Assembly: GCA_003132865.1 (NCBI GenBank) | Contig: PKYZ01000039.1 | Coordinates: 1 to 7,246 of the forward strand | DNA from: Bryobacterales bacterium | GTDB lineage: Bacteria; Acidobacteriota; Terriglobia; Bryobacterales; Bryobacteraceae | Direction of reading: 5' to 3' | Length of the DNA: 7,246 bases | Part shown: piece after piece, positions 1 to 4,525 of the stretch | How the letters are laid out: each line of letters begins with the position of its first letter | How positions within the stretch are numbered: the first letter of the stretch is position 1 | The notes under the pieces: generated by a model | Database searches by the model: none | What the model was told of the DNA's origin: nothing | Seen by the model: only the letters and a program-made list of their open reading frames with translations | Program-made: the position numbers and the translations under genes

Positions 1-33
1 GCGTAAGCTAGAACACTCAAGGAGACAGGGAAA

Positions 34-264
34 ATGGCCGGGAATACTGGAAAGATGACGCGGGATGCTGTTCTTGAGCGCGGACCGCGGATGCAACTTA
101 TTCGCGCGTACAGCGGTACCACCCCGCTTGGATTCGTTGTGATGGGTGGACGGGATTCGGCAATCGGACTGGGTGTAACCAAGATTGATCGCCCGTCCTA
201 CCGCACTTACGCGGAATCGTACACACTCGGGTACCTCCTCCGCATCGGGAGGGCCCAACAATGA
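34..264 (+). CDS. Small hypothetical protein, 76 aa
   Basis: I do not recognise this protein. The ATG is preceded by AAGGAG at 19-24 with a 9-base gap, which supports the start. The protein is soluble-looking, with no signal peptide, membrane segment or cysteine. It has a glycine-rich middle (GFVVMGGRDSAIGLGV, about residues 33-48) and a tyrosine-rich C-terminal part (repeated Y/S/T around residues 56-68). Its stop codon overlaps the start of the next gene (ATGA at 261-264), so the two are probably co-translated. The promoter lies outside the window or in its first 18 bases. A phage-type accessory protein is the natural guess from context only. Confidence 0.6.
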   Translation: MAGNTGKMTRDAVLERGPRMQLIRAYSGTTPLGFVVMGGRDSAIGLGVTKIDRPSYRTYAESYTLGYLLRIGRAQQ

Positions 265-500
265 AGCTCATTGGTTGCAACTTCCGAAGCCTTCTAATTG
301 AATTAAAGGCAAACCAGATGCCGCGTAAGCCCAACTGGGGCGGGCGCCGCGCTGGAGCTGGCCGGCCGCGGCTCAAGGTGGAGCGCTGCGCTTGTGGCGT
401 GATGCCGCTGAGCCGAGCTAAGACGCGCGGGCATAAGTGCGAAGCCTTCGTTTTACCCGTTCCAGCTTTCTCGCTGGTGCCGCCCGGTTCTATTAACTAG
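261..500 (+). CDS. Small GRP-motif / zinc-ribbon-like protein, 79 aa
   Basis: This is a probable nucleic-acid-binding small protein. Residues 20-36 carry a basic Gly/Arg segment (GGRRAGAGRP), an AT-hook-like motif often seen at the N-termini of phage-encoded DNA-binding proteins. It is followed by C43-x-C45 and H58-x-C60, a plausible single zinc site. Two starts are possible. ATG 261 overlaps the previous stop as ATGA and has GGGAGG at 247-252, eight bases upstream. ATG 318 has AAAGG at 305-309 and would begin exactly at MPRK, just before the conserved-looking part. I report the longer form because the overlap pattern matches the rest of the window; 318-500 (60 aa) is a real alternative. The last 15 residues after the zinc motif are hydrophobic and proline-rich. 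It ends 20 bases from the end of the opposing gene. Confidence 0.6.
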   Translation: MKLIGCNFRSLLIELKANQMPRKPNWGGRRAGAGRPRLKVERCACGVMPLSRAKTRGHKCEAFVLPVPAFSLVPPGSIN

Positions 501-520
501 CCACCGGCAAGCACTCAGGC

Positions 521-814
521 TCAAGCGATCACCGGGGCTGCCACGGCGCCTGGCGTTCCGCGGAGTGCGAATACGCGGCCAGATTCCAGCGCTTGAACAT
601 AAACTTCGCCAGCTCTGGAGAGCGGTGCCAAGCTTTCGCGCTGTTTCAGTTTAGCTGACCGAATGCGCCTGTCTCGAACATGGATGTCGTAGTGTCCAAC
701 ATTGAGCAGCACCGCGCCTAGAGCGTGCGCGCGGTCAATCAGACGGCCTTTGGCGGTGCGCAGTTCGATGGTATCAGGCTGGTTTATCCAGTCGATGTCG
801 AGGTTTAGGGACAC
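521..814 (-). CDS. Probable leftward hypothetical protein, 97 aa
   Basis: I do not recognise this protein. Translated leftward from a GTG at 814-812, it gives a balanced protein with an acidic N-terminus (LDIDWINQPD), a basic central part rich in Arg/Lys (about residues 46-62) and an Ala/Val-rich C-terminus. The competing rightward frame (702-914) is rich in Arg/Ser/Ala and looks spurious. Support comes from a leftward promoter candidate at 880-909. Against it, the codon just before the GTG is a stop (TAA), so there is no longer start, and no Shine-Dalgarno site is visible before the GTG. The true start could therefore be internal. It converges on the gene ending at 500, with only 20 bases between them and no clear terminator. 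Confidence 0.4.
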   Translation of the reverse strand: MSLNLDIDWINQPDTIELRTAKGRLIDRAHALGAVLLNVGHYDIHVRDRRIRSAKLKQRESLAPLSRAGEVYVQALESGRVFALRGTPGAVAAPVIA

Positions 815-879
815 TTACGGAAGGAACCGATGCGCTCGCGCGCGACTTCTCGCCGTCGGTGCAGCGTTCGTTGAAGCCA

Positions 880-909
880 ATGATAAGCATAGATTCCGCC
901 GCGCGTCAA
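880..909 (-). promoter_or_regulatory. Candidate leftward sigma-70 promoter
   Basis: On the minus strand, TTGACG (complement of 904-909) lies 18 bases from TATCAT (complement of 880-885). Each matches the sigma-70 consensus at five of six positions. Transcription would start near 873, giving an untranslated leader of about 60 bases before the GTG at 814. It is divergent from the rightward promoter at 941-969. This is inferred from sequence only. Confidence 0.4.
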
Positions 910-910
910 C

Positions 911-925
911 ATAAATTGCATTTAT
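911..925. promoter_or_regulatory. Perfect AT-rich inverted repeat, candidate operator
   Basis: ATAAAT-TGC-ATTTAT is a perfect 6+6 inverted repeat with a 3-base centre. It lies between the leftward -35 box (ends 909) and the rightward -35 box (starts 941), so a dimeric protein bound here could affect both promoters. It could instead be an AT-rich UP-type element that happens to be symmetrical. Confidence 0.45.
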
Positions 926-940
926 AGGCTCACTTTGCTA

Positions 941-969
941 TTGACACTTTTGGACACTAGGGTTATAGT
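941..969 (+). promoter_or_regulatory. Strong sigma-70 promoter of the micro-gene operon
   Basis: TTGACA (941-946, six of six) and TATAGT (964-969, five of six) are separated by exactly 17 bases. The predicted start near 975 gives a leader of about 20 bases before the ATG at 995. A direct repeat GACACT (943-948 and 953-958, spaced 10 bases, one helical turn) overlaps the -35 box and spacer, as expected for a repressor site. The promoter would drive the overlapping genes up to about 3006. Confidence 0.8.
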
Positions 970-994
970 TAGATTGTAAGCGGAGATTTTCACC

Positions 995-1267
995 ATGTCT
1001 ACAGCAACACCCAACGGTTACCCCGTGGTTAAGCGCGAAGCGGATGCTTTCGCGGTCTATGACGCCGACGCGCGCGAAGTCATAGCTTATGCGCCAGGCG
1101 TTCCCTGGACTTTGGCTAAGTCTAAAGCATTGCGCGAGCGTGGGACGGGGCACAAGTGCTACTACATTGGCTTCCCGCTGGCACGCGGAATTGAGGAGTG
1201 TGAGCATGATTACAAACGAAGAACAAAGAATCCGCCAAACCAACATCGAGAAAGCCTTTGGAATTGA
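995..1267 (+). CDS. Hypothetical protein, 90 aa; first gene of the operon
   Basis: I do not recognise this protein. It is the first gene after the promoter at 941-969. ATG 995 has GGAG at 982-985 about nine bases upstream. The sequence is soluble and mixed, with an acidic/aliphatic first half (AFAVYDADAREVIAYA around residues 18-33) and a basic C-terminus. There are two cysteines but no metal motif. The end overlaps the next gene by 62 bases (1206-1267), the longest overlap in the window. The last 20 or so residues (KRRTKNPPNQHRESL) look less constrained, which fits read-through into the next gene's frame. The minus-strand frame across the same region mimics a lipoprotein but is judged a shadow. 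Confidence 0.6.
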   Translation: MSTATPNGYPVVKREADAFAVYDADAREVIAYAPGVPWTLAKSKALRERGTGHKCYYIGFPLARGIEECEHDYKRRTKNPPNQHRESLWN

Positions 1268-1457
1268 ACCGAAGGCTTCGGCGCCGGCGCTGGTACTCCA
1301 TTTGAAGCTACCGCCCGAGCTTTACGCGAGCCTCAAGGCGCTGGCCGCGGCCGATCAGCGCACCTTGCACAATTACTTGACGCTGCAACTGCTGGCCGTG
1401 GTGAAGCGCAGGCAGCCCAAGCCTCGCGCGGCCGAGGGCGCAAAGGAGCAGCCATGA
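1206..1457 (+). CDS. Ribbon-helix-helix-like candidate DNA-binding protein, 83 aa
   Basis: Residues 29-35 (LVLHLKL) have the alternating pattern of an Arc/MetJ-type beta strand. They are followed by a Pro-Pro helix start and helix A (36-49, ELYASLKALAAAD), a turn with Arg-Thr at 52-53, and helix B (54-67, LHNYLTLQLLAVV). This order and the 'L.LPPEL...L..LA......L..YL...L' spacing are typical of ribbon-helix-helix proteins, which bind DNA as dimers and often regulate their own operon. The C-terminus is basic and disordered. The frame is open from 1089, but ATG 1206 is chosen because GAGGAG at 1192-1197 sits eight bases upstream and the upstream extension overlaps the previous gene heavily. The stop overlaps the next start (ATGA, 1454-1457). 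If it is a regulator, the repeats at 911-969 are its most likely target (inference). Confidence 0.65.
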   Translation: MITNEEQRIRQTNIEKAFGIEPKASAPALVLHLKLPPELYASLKALAAADQRTLHNYLTLQLLAVVKRRQPKPRAAEGAKEQP

Positions 1458-1642
1458 CCCAACTGATTTGGACCACCGTTATCCAGCAGAAAATCAACGG
1501 GCACTGGACGTACTTTAGCGAGCAGTGCATCAAAACCGGCGACGACGGGATGTCCGACCGGGAATATCTTGCGGTTTGCCAGGAACTTGAACCGGGTGCT
1601 GAATTACGGATTCGGCCCACTCCGCGGGAGATGTCTCTATGA
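1454..1642 (+). CDS. Hypothetical protein, 62 aa
   Basis: I do not recognise this protein. ATG 1454 is part of an ATGA overlap with the previous stop, and AAGGAG at 1443-1448 gives a clear Shine-Dalgarno site with a 5-base gap. The protein begins with a hydrophobic/aromatic stretch (LIWTTVIQ) but has no membrane helix. The rest looks like a small mixed alpha/beta domain ending in a basic tail. Two cysteines (C25, C42) are too far apart for a simple metal site. The stop overlaps the next start (ATGA at 1639-1642). Confidence 0.6.
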   Translation: MTQLIWTTVIQQKINGHWTYFSEQCIKTGDDGMSDREYLAVCQELEPGAELRIRPTPREMSL

Positions 1643-1884
1643 TCGACAACCAGTGCATCTGCAACCAAGGCTTTGGGGTGAACCTGAGTTGTCCCGAACA
1701 TCCCACGCGGTTCGTGCCGCGGGCGTATGCCGACAGGCTCGAAGCCCTGCGGGAGAGCCGCACCCGCTTGGTCTGGACGCTATCGCAGCTCATGGGGAGC
1801 CTGCCTCAAAAGCGCGATTGGCTGGACCCCGCGATAGAGGCAGAGGCGCGCGAGCTACTGAAAGAGTTCTGGAGGGTGAAATGA
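1639..1884 (+). CDS. Small Cys/His protein, 81 aa, likely zinc-binding N-terminus
   Basis: The N-terminus carries C6-x-C8-x9-C18-x2-H21, a plausible zinc-binding set. Residues 29-80 are predicted helical (AYADRLEALRESRTRLVW, then EAEARELLKEFW), with heptad-like leucines that could form a coiled coil. Such zinc-plus-helix microproteins are common in phage early regions, but no function can be assigned. The start overlaps the previous stop (ATGA), with GGGAG at 1626-1630 eight bases upstream. The stop overlaps the next start (ATGA at 1881-1884). A longer frame crosses this region from 1569 but is the N-terminal extension of the next gene and is not believed. Confidence 0.6.
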   Translation: MIDNQCICNQGFGVNLSCPEHPTRFVPRAYADRLEALRESRTRLVWTLSQLMGSLPQKRDWLDPAIEAEARELLKEFWRVK

Positions 1885-2168
1885 GCGATCCGATCGAAGA
1901 AGCGTCTAAGTCGCTGGCCGTGTGGCGTGGTGACCACTACGAACCAAATATCGAGATTGACGAATTAGCCCGACTCAAACAAAGCCACGGCGAACTACTC
2001 GCAGCGCTGAAGGTATTCATGGAAATGCTAACAGACGGACGGCTGGTCCGTGACATAACGCGCGATGGAGAATCCAGCTTCAGCTTGCGAATGGTCGACT
2101 TTGTTCGTGAGTTGAACAAGGCGCAGCAAGCTATTCGGAACGGGGAGGCCATATGTCCACCGAAATGA
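1881..2168 (+). CDS. Helical hypothetical protein, 95 aa
   Basis: The protein is mostly helical and charged. A central helix (LARLKQSHGELLAALKVFME, about residues 28-48) and a C-terminal helix (MVDFVRELNKAQQAIRNGE, about 71-89) resemble short coiled-coil proteins common in phage genomes ('ELLAAL...' followed by 'A..AI...'). No enzymatic motif is visible. The frame is open from 1569, but ATG 1881 is chosen: it overlaps the previous stop as ATGA and has GGAGGG at 1871-1876. The upstream extension would lie wholly over other genes. It overlaps the next gene by 16 bases, and the next ribosome site (GGGGAGG, 2142-2148) is inside its coding sequence. Confidence 0.65.
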   Translation: MSDPIEEASKSLAVWRGDHYEPNIEIDELARLKQSHGELLAALKVFMEMLTDGRLVRDITRDGESSFSLRMVDFVRELNKAQQAIRNGEAICPPK

Positions 2169-2398
2169 AGCTCACGCCGGTCGAGGCCGAGGCGACAACC
2201 GAGGAATGGTACGAGGTGCAATATTCGTATGGTGGTGTACACTGGGTCGCCTCGATGGGTAAATACGCGATAGAATCAGCGAAGCGTGAAATGGCTACCT
2301 GTATCCAGAGGGCAAAGGGGCCTAGCGAACTGCGTCCCGCGTATCGCATTGTCCACAAGCGCCTCACCACCACGCCGATGAGGGAGGCCACCGAATGA
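2153..2398 (+). CDS. Hypothetical protein, 81 aa
   Basis: I do not recognise this protein. After a short acidic, probably disordered N-terminus (residues 1-17), it has a strand-like WYEVQYSYGGVHWVAS segment, a helix (YAIESAKREMATCIQR) and a final strand (AYRIVHKRL). This beta-alpha-beta pattern is often seen in small phage proteins of unknown role. ATG 2153 has GGGGAGG at 2142-2148, four bases upstream, inside the end of the previous gene. The stop overlaps the next start (ATGA, 2395-2398). The longer minus-strand frames across this region (1937-2242, 2131-2424) have no ribosome site or coherent composition and are taken as shadows. Confidence 0.65.
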   Translation: MSTEMKLTPVEAEATTEEWYEVQYSYGGVHWVASMGKYAIESAKREMATCIQRAKGPSELRPAYRIVHKRLTTTPMREATE

Positions 2399-2586
2399 TT
2401 CGACGTACCTGTACGGAATGCCATCAGTCAAAGCCAATCCATTGCACTGAGCAACAGTTGGCTGCATATGAAGCTGGAGAACTAATTCAGAGAGCGATGC
2501 CCGACGTCTCCGAGGATGAGCGTGAATTACTGATCTCTGGGGTTTGTGGCCAGTGCTTTGACGAACTCTTCAAGGAGGCCGAATGA
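2395..2586 (+). CDS. Small two-CxxC zinc-binding-like protein, 63 aa
   Basis: The protein has C6-x2-C9 near its start and C51-x2-C54 near its end, with a helical insert between (QQLAAYEAGELIQRAM) and the segment DERELLISGVCGQC just before the second pair. From memory, this arrangement is a recurring phage microprotein family of unknown function in which the two CxxC pairs would bind one zinc ion. The start overlaps the previous stop (ATGA), with AGGGAGG at 2381-2387. The stop overlaps the next start (ATGA at 2583-2586). The role is unknown; protein-protein or nucleic-acid binding is possible. It is one of several small Cys-rich proteins in this operon. Confidence 0.75.
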   Translation: MIRRTCTECHQSKPIHCTEQQLAAYEAGELIQRAMPDVSEDERELLISGVCGQCFDELFKEAE

Positions 2587-2747
2587 CCCCAGAACTTGTT
2601 CCCGTAGCTGGAATCGCCGCAGTTTGGCTAATTCTCTCTATCGGTCACCTCCGACAGCGCGCCAAGGCCCACCGGAAAGCGGTAGCCGAGCGCGACAAGC
2701 TGCCCTTGATACGGCAGCGCGTCAGATTACCAGAGAGGCCGTTGTGA
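2583..2747 (+). CDS. Small single-pass membrane protein, 54 aa
   Basis: The residues LVPVAGIAAVWLILSIG (5-21) form one membrane helix with almost no residues before it. They are followed by a strongly basic tail (RQRAKAHRK and further Arg/Lys to the end). By the positive-inside rule the C-terminus should be cytoplasmic. The start overlaps the previous stop (ATGA) and has AAGGAGG at 2572-2578. The stop overlaps the GTG start of the next gene (GTGA, 2744-2747). Short phage membrane proteins of this shape include holin- or Rz-like and superinfection-exclusion proteins, but nothing here identifies one of those. The longer frame on this strand from 2546 overlaps it and is rejected. Confidence 0.6.
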   Translation: MTPELVPVAGIAAVWLILSIGHLRQRAKAHRKAVAERDKLPLIRQRVRLPERPL

Positions 2748-2968
2748 ATCGCAACATCCCGCCAGATCGCCGCGAGTTGGAGCGCCGGCTAAGCGAGCAT
2801 ATCGCCGCGGGCACGTGGACCTATTATGGCGCTCACTATTATGGCGCTCACCGCTCCTGTGCCGCATGCGTGGAGTTGCGCCGCAAACTGGCGGAAGCCA
2901 TCGAGCGCGAGGCCCCGCAAGACGACGAAATGGAGCGCTCCCGCTTCGAAAGAAAGGGCGGCGCATGA
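2744..2968 (+). CDS. Small His/Cys protein with internal tandem repeat, 74 aa
   Basis: The GTG start at 2744 overlaps the previous stop (GTGA) and has AGAGAGG at 2732-2738, five bases upstream. The frame is open from 2546, but that extension overlaps two genes. The protein has a basic helical N-terminus, then YYGAH repeated twice in tandem (residues 27-36), then C39-x2-C42, then a charged helix (ELRRKLAEAIEREA) and a disordered acidic/basic tail. H31, H36, C39 and C42 could form a zinc site. The tandem repeat is exact at DNA level (15 bases twice, 2821-2851), which suggests a recent in-frame duplication. Function unknown. Confidence 0.6.
   Translation: MNRNIPPDRRELERRLSEHIAAGTWTYYGAHYYGAHRSCAACVELRRKLAEAIEREAPQDDEMERSRFERKGGA
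2821..2851 (+). repeat. Perfect 15-bp tandem duplication inside a gene
   Basis: The unit TATTATGGCGCTCAC occurs at 2822-2836 and again at 2837-2851 with no mismatch; the preceding base at 2821 also keeps the 15-base period. It adds five residues (YYGAH) in frame. The absence of synonymous differences points to a recent event. An assembly artefact is possible but unlikely at this length. Confidence 0.85.
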
Positions 2969-3006
2969 CTGCCCTCCTGCTTGGCCACGGACACACTACC
3001 GCTTGA
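2965..3006 (+). CDS. Possible 13-residue terminal peptide ORF
   Basis: An ATG overlapping the previous stop (ATGA, 2965-2968) opens a 13-codon frame rich in His, Leu and Thr. AAAGGG at 2953-2958 gives a reasonable ribosome site, and the junction matches the other gene joints of this operon. Its stop (TGA, 3004-3006) lies inside the -35 box of the next promoter. It may be a real micropeptide, the stump of a gene cut by insertion of the promoter/RNA segment, or chance. Confidence 0.25.
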   Translation: MTALLLGHGHTTA

Positions 3007-3031
3007 CAAATTCATGCTTCGGTATTAATAT
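3003..3031 (+). promoter_or_regulatory. Strong sigma-70 promoter
   Basis: TTGACA (3003-3008, six of six) and TAATAT (3026-3031, four of six) are separated by 17 bases. A shifted reading TATTAA at 3023-3028 is less well spaced. The predicted start is near 3037-3038, exactly at the beginning of a structured segment (3035-3098). No gene with a good ribosome site begins for nearly 300 bases, so the first product may be an untranslated RNA or a long leader. Confidence 0.75.
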
Positions 3032-3034
3032 GTA

Positions 3035-3098
3035 GGTGGAATCTGAACGTTGGCACCGTCTGACTAGTAGGATCCCACCGGGGGGCAGAAATGCTCCC
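3035..3098 (+). ncRNA. Candidate structured small RNA or 5' leader element
   Basis: The segment begins at the predicted start of the promoter at 3003-3031. Bases 3035-3043 (GGTGGAATC) pair with 3071-3079 (GATCCCACC) with one A/C mismatch. Directly after, 3081-3087 (GGGGGCA) pairs with 3092-3098 (TGCTCCC), with one G-U pair, around a GAAA tetraloop of the GNRA type. The bases after it (TTCTTCC, 3099-3105) are pyrimidine-rich but not a true U-run, so termination is uncertain. I recognise no known riboswitch or RNA family. A small antisense RNA, a riboswitch-like leader or chance pairing are all possible. Confidence 0.35.
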
Positions 3099-3324
3099 TT
3101 CTTCCTCGTGATGCGGCATCGCAAGCCGCCGCACTGTGTTGCAGCAATGTTGTCCACCACGAACCTAGCCGGTTGCTCCAATCAAGCAATTACTTACCGG
3201 CTGGGTTCTTCCGGTTTTAACCCCCACCGTCGGCTAACTGGGCAGCAAAGGCTACGTTCCTCGAGCCGACGCCTGGTTATGGAAGGGGCTTACTCGCGCC
3301 CTGGAGCGACAGCGCGGAAAAGAA
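3099..3324 (+). other. Non-coding or degenerate segment with several hairpins
   Basis: No convincing gene starts here. Inverted repeats include TGCGGC/GCCGCA (3112-3117 with 3128-3133), ACCGG/CCGGT (3196-3200 with 3211-3215) and an 8-base CGTCGGCT/AGCCGACG pair (3228-3235 with 3264-3271). The frame of the next gene stays open back to 3238 with protein-like content (AWLWKGLTRALERQ) but no ATG, GTG or TTG before 3325. The region may therefore contain the damaged 5' end of that gene. A frame open across 3036-3365 has an implausible composition (Arg/Ser/Pro-rich, no ribosome site). Confidence 0.4.
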
Positions 3325-3666
3325 ATGTATGCCTCCACCTACAAATCTATATACGGGCCGCATAACAATCGCGGGCACGAGTTTAACTCCGTTTCCGGAA
3401 TTAAGGCGAAGACGCCGGCAGCTATTAGCTTTGTGGTTGAACCGCTTCACGGAACAATCGTGAATGTTCTCAAGGCTGGTGGCTTTCTGTCAACGCGCCA
3501 GGAACACCGCAGACCTGGCGCAATGATAAATTGCTTTATGTTCTACCTCGTTAATTCAAGAGGATTTACCGTTGGCCAATTTTACCGACAAACCGTCGAG
3601 AAATGGGCTCGGCGCGGGCTGCTGGTGCGCCAAGGCGACCGCTACGTATTGCCGCCTCACGACTAG
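3325..3666 (+). CDS. Hypothetical protein, 113 aa, possible winged-helix C-terminus
   Basis: I do not recognise this protein. The C-terminal part (residues about 64-110: a hydrophobic helix with INCFMFYLV, then FTVGQFYRQTVEKWARRGLLV, then a short strand pair ending RYVLP) has the helix-helix-wing look of a winged-helix DNA-binding fold, but this is only a pattern impression. ATG 3325 has a weak purine stretch (GGAAAAG) before it. The same frame continues upstream to a stop at 3235-3237 without a usable start, and the upstream residues also look coding. The gene may be 5'-truncated, frameshifted or started at a rare codon. It would be read from the promoter at 3003-3031. It stops about 40 bases before the next promoter. 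Confidence 0.5.
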   Translation: MYASTYKSIYGPHNNRGHEFNSVSGIKAKTPAAISFVVEPLHGTIVNVLKAGGFLSTRQEHRRPGAMINCFMFYLVNSRGFTVGQFYRQTVEKWARRGLLVRQGDRYVLPPHD

Positions 3667-3703
3667 CCGCATTTTCCACTTGCTCCGCGCCGCGAGAAAT
3701 CTG

Positions 3704-3732
3704 TTGCAAACGTCGCGCAGCTCGTGCATAAT
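3704..3732 (+). promoter_or_regulatory. Sigma-70 promoter of the replication operon
   Basis: TTGCAA (3704-3709, four of six) and CATAAT (3727-3732, five of six) are separated by exactly 17 bases. The predicted start near 3739 leaves a leader of about 90 bases before the TTG at 3830. The promoter would drive the DUF3223/HNH protein and the overlapping primase-helicase. Confidence 0.6.
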
Positions 3733-3761
3733 AGTTCGGTCAACGCTGAAAAGTAAAGACC

Positions 3762-3801
3762 GGATCGGCTGATCCACGGCGGGGTGCTTGCCCATCCCGC
3801 C
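3762..3801 (+). promoter_or_regulatory. Two leader hairpins before the replication operon
   Basis: GGATC-GGCT-GATCC (3762-3775) is a 5-base stem. GGCGGGGT (3778-3785) pairs with ATCCCGCC (3794-3801), with one G-U pair, closing an 8-base loop. Both lie in the untranslated leader. The second would bury the possible TTG start at 3788 in its loop, which argues for the later start at 3830. They could modulate translation or transcription; no U-tract follows, so a simple terminator is unlikely. Confidence 0.4.
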
Positions 3802-3829
3802 TCAGCCTTACCTCGGCAAGGAGGAGTTT

Positions 3830-4525
3830 TTGGAAATCCAACTCGGTTCGCTTGTTTTTATCAACAAGACCAAGGCCGAAGAATATATCCGCAACATCCT
3901 ATCCCGCTACAACTCGATGCGGCCACTCCAAGGCCGTGACCGCGAGATTATCGATTCGGTTCTGGACCTGCACCCCAACAAACACGTAATCGTTGATTGC
4001 GGTATAAAAGACATTCTGGTTCAGTGGCTCGACGACCGCGGCGAGAAAAGGCGATTCATCGCCAAGCGCGTCGATTCCTCGATCCGCGACTTCACCTGGC
4101 GCCACGCACTTTATCCGCGTTCGGAAATCCAGAGTCTGAGGCGAACCTGCCGCACTCTCGTTCAAGATCAGATCGCATACTTCCGACGGCAGGCCTTTGG
4201 CCGCGATCTTGCGCTAGAGTGCCTGATCACTGGCGATCGCATCACTGAACAAACCTGCGATGTGGACCACGCCGCGCCGGACACGTTCAATGCGCTGGTT
4301 GATCGCTGGCTTAGCAGTTGCGGAATCAATGCGGAGGATATCGAGATAGTGCCTTCGCGCCATTACCAATTCCCGGATGCGTTTCAAGATGAAGTACTGG
4401 CGCAAGCGTGGCGCGAATTTCACAAGATCAACGCACGCCTGAGGGTCGTTTCCATCACCGCCAATCGATCCATACTCAGGAAGACGAAGGAACGATGGGC
4501 AACGCCATTCTTGACGCAGCTCTGA
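3830..4525 (+). CDS. DUF3223 (DCL-family) protein with HNH-like C-terminal domain
   Basis: Residues 5-95 match the DUF3223/DCL pattern as I know it: F-x-N/S-K-x-x-A, an 'I..IL.RY' helix, 'D...I..VL..HP' and CGIK (57-60), then 'R.DFTW'. Residues 120-215 look like an HNH-type nuclease: C131-L-I-T-G, D144-V-D-H147, 'P.TFN.LVDRW', a late W-x-x-F-H (H198) and A-N-R-S (N212). DUF3223-HNH fusions occur in phages and bacteria; their function is not established, and plant DCL is linked to plastid rRNA processing. TTG 3830 is chosen because AAGGAGGAG (3818-3826) lies just upstream and the domain begins immediately after it. A TTG at 3788 would add 14 residues without a ribosome site. The end overlaps the primase-helicase start by 31 bases, implying coupled translation and a likely role beside replication (inference). 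Confidence 0.8.
   Translation: MEIQLGSLVFINKTKAEEYIRNILSRYNSMRPLQGRDREIIDSVLDLHPNKHVIVDCGIKDILVQWLDDRGEKRRFIAKRVDSSIRDFTWRHALYPRSEIQSLRRTCRTLVQDQIAYFRRQAFGRDLALECLITGDRITEQTCDVDHAAPDTFNALVDRWLSSCGINAEDIEIVPSRHYQFPDAFQDEVLAQAWREFHKINARLRVVSITANRSILRKTKERWATPFLTQL

Noticed and set aside
702..914. Rightward 70-residue frame opposite the leftward gene.
   Set aside because: Arg/Ala/Ser-rich, no ribosome site, and it ends within the divergent control region.
938..1246. Minus-strand frame resembling a lipoprotein (hydrophobic start, LLNSAC).
   Set aside because: It lies opposite the promoter and two better-supported genes, has no ribosome site, and its end would run through the rightward promoter.
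3228..3271. Possible tRNA-like fold with an 8-base closing stem.
   Set aside because: The enclosed segment is only 28 bases, far too short for a tRNA, and no T-arm or anticodon stem is present.
3036..3365. GTG-initiated frame after the promoter at 3003.
   Set aside because: The GTG lies at the predicted transcript start, so no ribosome site is possible. The product is Arg/Ser/Pro-rich with no domain-like pattern.
4408..4494. N-terminal extension of the primase-helicase.
   Set aside because: It lies wholly in the coding sequence of the DUF3223 gene and precedes the natural prim-pol start. The ATG at 4495 has AAGGA just before it.
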